From contig JAETSS010000107.1 in NCBI GenBank assembly GCA_021769545.1, positions 1-5,351 on the forward strand: a DNA stretch of 5,351 bases. Direction: 5' to 3'. This document shows, piece by piece, positions 1 through 3,770 of this stretch (its first letter is position 1; each line of letters starts with the position of its first letter). Under the pieces are notes generated by a model. It had not been told where the DNA came from, ran no database searches, and saw nothing but the letters and a program-made list of their open reading frames with translations. The translations under genes were made by a program, and so were the position numbers. Origin of the DNA: Eubacterium sp. (GTDB lineage: Bacteria > Bacillota_A > Clostridia > Peptostreptococcales > Anaerovoracaceae).

Positions 1-2
1 GG

Positions 3-41
3 CTTGGCATCAGCGAGATAGAAGGACTTACAGAGATATAA
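3..41 (+). CDS. 3' end of an unidentified upstream gene (partial)
   Basis: Reading from base 3, twelve codons stay open (peptide LGISEIEGLTEI) and end at TAA 39-41. Codon choice (GGC, AGC, GAG, ATA, CTT) matches the neighbouring + strand genes, which is why this frame is preferred over the frame starting at base 2. That other frame is also open, but it reads CGA, AGG and CTA codons and runs into the tmcAL start. The fragment is too short to assign a family. It only suggests that a gene on the same strand lies immediately upstream of tmcAL. Confidence 0.35.
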   Translation, partial: LGISEIEGLTEI

Positions 42-78
42 AAATACCGGAAGCACGGTTTTATTATCTACGCTTTTG

Positions 79-87
79 TGATATCAT
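79..87 (+). promoter_or_regulatory. Possible extended -10 promoter for leaderless tmcAL mRNA
   Basis: TGATATCAT fits an extended -10 (TGnTATAAT) with one mismatch in the hexamer TATCAT (82-87). The predicted start of transcription falls about 7 bases later, on or next to the A of the tmcAL ATG at 94. No good -35 box is present at the expected distance; bases 59-64 read TTTTAT. The reading is supported by the absence of any Shine-Dalgarno sequence before the ATG. It is an inference from spacing only. Confidence 0.35.
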
Positions 88-93
88 TGACCC

Positions 94-1305
94 ATGAAAA
101 TATTAGGCATAACAGCAGAATACAATCCGTTCCATAACGGACATAAATACCATCTTGAAAGCTCCATGGAGCAGACAGGCGCGGACTATTCCATCGCGGT
201 CATGAGCGGCAATTTCACCCAGCGCGGCGATATGGCGATACTGGATAAATGGACCAGAAGCCGCATAGCCGTGGAAAACGGAGTAGACCTTGTCATTGAA
301 CTGCCCTTCGTATTTGCGTGCGCCAGAGGCGAGATTTTTGCCTCTGGAGCGGTGGATATACTGAAAGGCCTAGGTGTCACCGACATAGCCTTTGGCAGCG
401 AAAGCGGGGAGATAGAGACGCTTAAAAGTCTGGTGGAGGAAATGACCGCGGGCTCGGGAGCCATAAACATGATAAGGCGCAGACAGATGAAGGAAGGCTA
501 TTCATATGTGAAGGCCTCCCAGCTGGCCGTAGAGCGCGTTCTGGGAAAGGAAAGAGCCTCGATACTTACGGAGCCCAACAACATCCTCGCGGTAGAATAT
601 CTGAAACGTATTGCATACTGGAAAAAACGGGGGCATATCATAGAGCCTCATACCGTGAAGCGTTACGGATCGGGCTACCGCGACTTTGACGAAGCGTCGG
701 GCTTTGCAGGAGCATCCGCCATAAGAAGCATGCTTGAAAAGCCGCAGACAACGGCAAATGATCTGGAAAGGTACATGCCGCGGGATGCAGCGGAAGCGGC
801 CGCGGCCGCGGGAGACCTTAAAGAAGCCGGAGAGCGTGCCTTTATGCTGCTTAAGAGCGAGCTGGTAAAAAACAGCAGCAGTGAGCTTTCCATGATATAC
901 TGCATGGGCGAGGGTCTGGAAAACAAATTCAAGAAGGAGATCATATCGGCTGGCTCCATGGAGGAATTCATCGACGCCATGGTCTCAAGACGATATACTC
1001 AGGCGGCGGTGCGAAGACTGATCGTCTATGTGCTGATGGGTCTCAAGGAATATGACCCCGCGGGAAGGATATACGGACGCGTGCTGGCAGCAGGAAAAAG
1101 AGGCCGTGAGCTTTTGAGGCTCTTAAAGAAGCAGGAGCTGGCAGCGATACCAATCATAAACAATATCAATAAGGAAAACGACATCTGCGAGGCGGTGTGG
1201 GAGACACTCAAATACGATGTGCTGGCGTCGGATATGTACAACATCATCATGGACCGCAGCCTGTATGAGTTTTCCGACAATGTAGTCAGACCGTATATGA
1301 GGTAA
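94..1305 (+). CDS. tmcAL: tRNA(Met) cytidine acetate ligase TmcAL
   Basis: Family knowledge: TmcAL (formerly YlbM, DUF795) activates acetate with ATP to acetyl-AMP and transfers the acetyl group to the wobble cytidine of elongator tRNA(Met), giving N4-acetylcytidine in the cytoplasm. Seen here: 403 residues, close to the family's usual 390-420. The N-terminal nucleotidyltransferase signature is EYNPFHNGH (residues 9-17) with the HxGH motif at 14-17. It is followed by SGNFTQRGD (38-46), the PNNILAVEY block (161-169), an ASAIR motif (207-211), GEGLEN (272-277) and the helical SRRYTQAAVRRL region (298-309). The start at 94 is chosen because the conserved N-terminus begins there, although no Shine-Dalgarno sequence precedes it. 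Residues 231-240 form a short Ala-rich stretch encoded by a GCGGCC repeat, probably a loop. Arginine codons are mixed (CGC, CGT, CGG, AGA, AGG), unlike ackA downstream. The identification is secure; tRNA specificity is by homology. Confidence 0.95.
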   Translation: MKILGITAEYNPFHNGHKYHLESSMEQTGADYSIAVMSGNFTQRGDMAILDKWTRSRIAVENGVDLVIELPFVFACARGEIFASGAVDILKGLGVTDIAFGSESGEIETLKSLVEEMTAGSGAINMIRRRQMKEGYSYVKASQLAVERVLGKERASILTEPNNILAVEYLKRIAYWKKRGHIIEPHTVKRYGSGYRDFDEASGFAGASAIRSMLEKPQTTANDLERYMPRDAAEAAAAAGDLKEAGERAFMLLKSELVKNSSSELSMIYCMGEGLENKFKKEIISAGSMEEFIDAMVSRRYTQAAVRRLIVYVLMGLKEYDPAGRIYGRVLAAGKRGRELLRLLKKQELAAIPIINNINKENDICEAVWETLKYDVLASDMYNIIMDRSLYEFSDNVVRPYMR

Positions 1306-1363
1306 TAAATGACAGAAATGTCTCAAATATGATTTTGGAAAATTCTGAAAATGTTCAAAGGTA

Positions 1364-1392
1364 TTGAATCACATGAGTTGAAAGGGTATAAT
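1364..1392 (+). promoter_or_regulatory. Sigma-A-type promoter of ackA
   Basis: The -35 box TTGAAT (1364-1369) and the perfect -10 box TATAAT (1387-1392) are separated by 17 bases. Transcription should start near 1399, giving a 5' leader of about 36 bases. This lets ackA be transcribed independently of tmcAL. Confidence 0.85.
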
Positions 1393-1421
1393 AACATAGT
1401 TAATTAATAATAAAATTAGAT

Positions 1422-1426
1422 GGAGG
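1422..1426 (+). promoter_or_regulatory. Ribosome binding site of ackA
   Basis: GGAGG lies 8 bases before the ATG at 1435 and supports that start. The surrounding leader is AT-rich, consistent with an unstructured, well translated mRNA. Confidence 0.85.
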
Positions 1427-1434
1427 AATTGTAA

Positions 1435-2634
1435 ATGAAAGTTTTAGTAATTAACTGTGGTAGTTCTTCACTGAAATATCAGGTTCTGGATATGACTAAC
1501 GAAGTTCTTCTCTGCAAGGGCTTAGTTGAAAGAATTGGAATGGAAGGATCTGTGATAACTCACGAGAAAATAGGTATGGAGAAATTCCAGCTGATCGTTC
1601 CTATGGATGACCACAAGGATGCTATTTCACACGTTCTGATGGCTATTCAGGATAAGAATCACGGCGTTGTTGAGGATATGAGCGAGATCGGAGCTGTAGG
1701 ACATCGTGTAGTACATGCCGGTGAAAAGTTCGCGCATTCCGTTCTCATTACGGATGAAGTCGTAAAGGCTCTGGAAGATTGTATCGATCTTGCACCTCTT
1801 CACAATCCGCCAAATCTTCTCGGTATCGCGGCATGCAAGGAACTTATGCCGGACACACCGATGGTAGGCGTATTCGATACTGCATTTCATCAGACGATGC
1901 CTCCTGAATCATATATTTACGCACTTCCATATGAATACTATGAAAAGTACGGAGTAAGAAGATACGGTTTCCACGGAACAAGCCATAAGTATGTAGCAGA
2001 GAGAGCTGCCGATATACTCAACGTAAACATCGACGATCTTAAGCTCATCACATGCCATCTGGGCAACGGAGCTTCCGTATCGGCTATCAAGAGAGGTAAG
2101 TGTATCGATACTTCCATGGGATTCACTCCGCTTGAAGGTCTCGTAATGGGAACAAGGAGCGGCGATATCGACCCTGCTATCGTAACATTCATCAGAGAAA
2201 AGGAACATCTCGACCAGGGTGTTGCCAACGAGATCCTCAACAAGAAGTCAGGCGTACTGGGTATTTCAGGCGTTTCCAGCGATTTCAGAGATCTGGAAGC
2301 TGCTGCTGAGGACGGAAACGAAAGAGCAATGCTGGCTCTCAAGGTGTTCGCTCACAGAGTAAGATTCTACATCGGAGCTTATATAGCTGAAATGAACGGC
2401 GTAGATGCCATCGTATTCACTGCAGGCGTAGGTGAAAACGACATAGGCATGAGAGACATCATCTGCAACGATTTAGGAAATCTGGGAATCAAGCTTGACG
2501 TAGTAAAGAACAAGGTAAGAGGTAAGGAAACTATCATCTCGAGAGATGACTCAAGAGTTAAGATCATCCTGATCCCTACAAACGAAGAGCTGATGATTGC
2601 AAGAGATACTTACGATATCGTTACTTCAAAATAA
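1435..2634 (+). CDS. ackA: Acetate kinase
   Basis: Acetate kinase interconverts acetyl phosphate plus ADP with acetate plus ATP, the substrate-level phosphorylation step of acetate fermentation in the cytoplasm. The 399-residue product has the usual length. Both family signatures are present: [11 protein letters not shown] (5-15) and [11 protein letters not shown] (177-187). Residues equivalent to the catalytic set known from the Methanosarcina enzyme are all present: N7, R91, H123, D148, H180, R241 and E384. The nucleotide-binding HLGNG (208-212) and GVGEN (331-335) loops are also visible. Arginine is almost always AGA, as in rpmF and unlike tmcAL, which suggests high expression. The gene has its own promoter and ribosome binding site. 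The phosphotransacetylase gene (pta), often next to ackA, is not in the window. No convincing terminator follows, so some transcripts may continue into rpmF. Confidence 0.98.
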   Translation: MKVLVINCGSSSLKYQVLDMTNEVLLCKGLVERIGMEGSVITHEKIGMEKFQLIVPMDDHKDAISHVLMAIQDKNHGVVEDMSEIGAVGHRVVHAGEKFAHSVLITDEVVKALEDCIDLAPLHNPPNLLGIAACKELMPDTPMVGVFDTAFHQTMPPESYIYALPYEYYEKYGVRRYGFHGTSHKYVAERAADILNVNIDDLKLITCHLGNGASVSAIKRGKCIDTSMGFTPLEGLVMGTRSGDIDPAIVTFIREKEHLDQGVANEILNKKSGVLGISGVSSDFRDLEAAAEDGNERAMLALKVFAHRVRFYIGAYIAEMNGVDAIVFTAGVGENDIGMRDIICNDLGNLGIKLDVVKNKVRGKETIISRDDSRVKIILIPTNEELMIARDTYDIVTSK

Positions 2635-2679
2635 TTTGGCAAAATATCGGCTTTTTACAGTAAACAGGTAAAATAATAG

Positions 2680-2709
2680 TTGACAAGATATACCGATGAA
2701 AGGTATACT
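2680..2709 (+). promoter_or_regulatory. Sigma-A-type promoter of rpmF with internal dyad
   Basis: Perfect -35 TTGACA (2680-2685) and -10 TATACT (2704-2709) are separated by 18 bases, with predicted start of transcription near 2716 and a leader of about 75 bases. An inverted repeat, TATACC (2689-2694) and GGTATA (2702-2707), with a 7-base spacer fills most of the space between the boxes and overlaps the -10. It is a possible operator, but no matching regulator is visible in the window. Confidence 0.85.
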
Positions 2710-2777
2710 TTAGAAGTTGCGAATTATTTAATCGATATTTAGTTCAACGAACATATCATACACATAACCGGCACAGA

Positions 2778-2784
2778 AGGAGGT
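2778..2784 (+). promoter_or_regulatory. Ribosome binding site of rpmF
   Basis: AGGAGGT is a full Shine-Dalgarno match, 7 bases before the ATG at 2792, as expected for an abundantly made ribosomal protein. Confidence 0.9.
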
Positions 2785-2791
2785 GTAAAAC

Positions 2792-2974
2792 ATGGCAGTA
2801 CCTAAGAGAAAAACTTCAAAGGCAAGAAGAGATAAGAGAAGATCTCCGAACATGAAGATGAAAGCACCGGGACTTTCAATTTGTCCGCAGTGCCACGAGC
2901 CAAAGCTTCCGCATAGAGTTTGCCCTAACTGTAACTATTACAATGGCAAGGAAGTTGTTGCTTCTGAAATCTAG
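2792..2974 (+). CDS. rpmF: 50S ribosomal protein L32 (zinc-ribbon form)
   Basis: L32 is a small structural protein of the large ribosomal subunit. The product is 60 residues, the normal length. It begins with the canonical [18 protein letters not shown], a basic rRNA-binding tail. A four-cysteine zinc ribbon follows: CPQC (31-34) and CPNC (44-47), so this is the zinc-binding (C+) paralogue type, not the zinc-independent form. All its arginine codons are AGA. In many Clostridia rpmF is preceded by a DUF177/YceD gene and followed by plsX. Here neither neighbour is present: rpmF has a promoter and a terminator of its own and appears monocistronic. Confidence 0.98.
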   Translation: MAVPKRKTSKARRDKRRSPNMKMKAPGLSICPQCHEPKLPHRVCPNCNYYNGKEVVASEI

Positions 2975-3018
2975 TTCAGTATGCGGCTCATCAGAGCGGA
3001 ATCAAAAAACGAATTTAG

Positions 3019-3048
3019 AAAGCGGTATCGCATATGATACCGCTTTTT
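3019..3048 (+). terminator. Intrinsic terminator of rpmF
   Basis: An 11-bp perfect stem, AAAGCGGTATC (3019-3029) with GATACCGCTTT (3036-3046), encloses the loop GCATAT. It runs into a five-T tract (3044-3048). It lies 45 bases past the rpmF stop and should end the rpmF transcript. Confidence 0.92.
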
Positions 3049-3069
3049 ACCGTTGTATCTAATGAATGT

Positions 3070-3087
3070 ATGTACATCGATGTATAT
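3070..3087 (+). repeat. Near-perfect palindrome upstream of the ArsC/YusI-like gene
   Basis: ATGTACATCGATGTATAT is an inverted repeat with a perfect 12-bp core (TACATCGATGTA, 3073-3084) and one mismatched pair outside it. It sits between the rpmF terminator and the ribosome binding site of the next gene, a typical place for an operator. A convincing promoter for that gene was not found nearby. The repeat is seen directly; the operator role is inference. Confidence 0.45.
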
Positions 3088-3088
3088 C

Positions 3089-3096
3089 AAGGAGGG
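3089..3096 (+). promoter_or_regulatory. Ribosome binding site deciding the ArsC/YusI-like start
   Basis: AAGGAGGG lies 4 bases before the ATG at 3101. It favours that start over an in-frame TTG at 3053, which has no ribosome binding site and would place the palindrome inside the coding region. Confidence 0.85.
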
Positions 3097-3100
3097 AAAT

Positions 3101-3442
3101 ATGCTTTTTATAGAATACCCAAAATGCACGACATGCAAAAAGGCCAAAAAGTATTTGCAGGAAAAAGGTCTTGAACTTGAGGAAAGACATATAGTGGAAA
3201 ACAATCCTACCGCAGAGGAACTGAAAAAATGGATAGAAATGAGCGGATATCCGGTAAAGAAGTTTTTCAACACAAGCGGTATGAAATACAGAGAGCTGGG
3301 ACTCAAGGACAAGCTGCCTGAAATGAGCGATGAAGAGAAGATCGAGCTGCTGGCCACAGACGGGATGCTGGTGAAGCGACCTATACTGATAGACGGCGAC
3401 AGAGTGCTTGTAGGATTCAGGGAAAAGGAATGGGAATTCTAG
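3101..3442 (+). CDS. ArsC/Spx-family thioredoxin-fold protein (YusI-like)
   Basis: The 113-residue product belongs to the arsenate reductase (ArsC)/Spx superfamily, small cytoplasmic thioredoxin-fold proteins that act as thiol reductases or, in Spx, bind RNA polymerase. Seen here: a redox CTTC motif (C9, C12) after the first strand; FFNTSGMKYRELGLKDKL (55-72), typical of the YusI-like branch; and MLVKRP (89-94), containing the conserved Arg-Pro with the cis-proline of the fold. From memory it resembles Bacillus subtilis YusI more than Spx itself, which is longer and has a C-terminal extension. The biochemical function of this branch is not well established, so true arsenate reduction should not be assumed, and no ars genes are nearby. 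It appears monocistronic, between the rpmF terminator and the riboswitch promoter. Confidence 0.9.
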   Translation: MLFIEYPKCTTCKKAKKYLQEKGLELEERHIVENNPTAEELKKWIEMSGYPVKKFFNTSGMKYRELGLKDKLPEMSDEEKIELLATDGMLVKRPILIDGDRVLVGFREKEWEF

Positions 3443-3481
3443 TCACTGAGAAAAAACGGGAGAAACCTCGTAATTTGCCTG

Positions 3482-3510
3482 TTGACATCACAGGAAGATT
3501 ACGGTAATAT
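3482..3510 (+). promoter_or_regulatory. Sigma-A-type promoter of the riboswitch-ATPase transcript
   Basis: A perfect -35 TTGACA (3482-3487) and -10 TAATAT (3505-3510) are 17 bases apart. The predicted start near 3517 falls immediately before the aptamer's P1 strand, so the transcript begins with the riboswitch. Confidence 0.88.
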
Positions 3511-3517
3511 ATAAAAA

Positions 3518-3615
3518 AATAAAGGGGAGTAGCAGACACAAAGTGTTTACGCTATCGTCAACGCGATGAATATCAGAAATCATCCGGTGCGTACTGAAAT
3601 TGCGAGACTTTTATT
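3518..3615 (+). promoter_or_regulatory. yybP-ykoY manganese riboswitch aptamer
   Basis: Conserved class elements appear in order: AAAGGGGAGTAGC (3521-3533), ATCGTCAAC (3554-3562), CCGG (3584-3587) and GCGAGAC (3602-3608). Helices can be drawn by hand. P1 is AATAAAGG (3518-3525) with CTTTTATT (3608-3615), including one G-U pair. A second helix is TAGC (3530-3533) with GCTA (3551-3554), capped by an AGACAC/GTGTTT hairpin (3534-3548). A third is ACGC (3561-3564) with GCGT (3589-3592), continuing into GATGA (3565-3569) with TCATC (3580-3584). Established knowledge: this class senses Mn2+ through docking of two internal loops and often controls Mn exporters, including the Lactococcus P-type ATPase YoaB. 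The ATPase gene downstream fits that role exactly. Confidence 0.94.
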
Positions 3616-3650
3616 GCATTTTTAGTAATGCAGTAAAGGTCTCTTTTTTT
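3604..3650 (+). terminator. Riboswitch-controlled intrinsic terminator
   Basis: The 17-bp stem GAGACTTTTATTGCATT (3604-3620) with AATGCAGTAAAGGTCTC (3627-3643) contains two G-U pairs, has loop TTTAGT and ends in seven T's (3644-3650). Its 5' arm includes the whole 3' strand of aptamer helix P1 (3608-3615), so the aptamer and the terminator cannot form together. The expected logic is an ON switch: Mn2+ holds P1, the terminator is blocked and the ATPase gene is transcribed. Confidence 0.93.
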
Positions 3651-3664
3651 ATAGGCGAAGGATC

Positions 3665-3710
3665 GGAATTCCAAATATAGGTGCTTGTGAACCATTGAAT
3701 TTTGGAATCC
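3665..3710 (+). repeat. Second inverted repeat in the ATPase leader
   Basis: GGAATTCCAAA (3665-3675) pairs with TTTGGAATCC (3701-3710), ten base pairs with one bulged A. The 25-base loop contains a small GGT (3680-3682)/ACC (3691-3693) inner stem. It has no T tract and lies after the riboswitch terminator and before the ribosome binding site. It could be an mRNA-stabilising hairpin, a protein binding site or a chance structure; no role can be assigned. Confidence 0.5.
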
Positions 3711-3758
3711 GACGGCGGCAAATTAAAATATATCGGAACCGGGCATAATATTATTCGG

Positions 3759-3764
3759 AAGGAG
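3759..3764 (+). promoter_or_regulatory. Ribosome binding site of the P-type ATPase
   Basis: AAGGAG is 6 bases before the ATG at 3771 and sets that start. It lies outside the riboswitch and terminator stems, so control appears to be by transcription termination, not by hiding this site. Just upstream is a 10-bp palindrome, ATAATATTAT (3745-3754). Confidence 0.82.
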
Positions 3765-3770
3765 CGGAAT

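Noticed and set aside
42..65. Hairpin ACCG/CGGT followed by TTTTATT as a terminator of the upstream gene
   Set aside because: Only four solid base pairs (plus A-T pairs across a bulge) and a broken T tract; too weak to call.
2..97. Open frame overlapping the tmcAL start by ATGA, suggesting translational coupling
   Set aside because: The peptide (rich in Arg and Tyr) uses codons unlike the neighbours, and the alternative frame ending at 41 looks more like a genuine gene end.
2651..2673. TTTTAC/GTAAAA inverted repeat after ackA as its terminator
   Set aside because: AT-rich six-pair stem with a 9-base loop and no T tract on the + strand; not a credible intrinsic terminator.
3053..3100. N-terminal extension of the ArsC/YusI-like protein from a TTG at 3053
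   Set aside because: No ribosome binding site, a start on the edge of the rpmF terminator, and no match to the family's N-terminus; the ATG at 3101 has AAGGAGGG just upstream.
2971..3357. 128-codon - strand frame across the rpmF terminator and the ArsC/YusI-like gene
   Set aside because: The product is Ser/Phe/Leu-rich low-complexity sequence with no family resemblance, and it runs through a terminator and a supported gene on the other strand.
3443..3481. Terminator for the ArsC/YusI-like gene
   Set aside because: The GGGAG/CCTC bases give only three or four imperfect pairs without a T tract; readthrough would be stopped by the riboswitch terminator anyway.
3702..3754. Second promoter just upstream of the ATPase gene (TTGGAA with TAAAAT; ATAATATTAT palindrome)
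   Set aside because: The boxes are weak and TTGGAA is part of the inverted repeat; the palindrome has no -35 partner at a suitable distance and no recognised regulator consensus.
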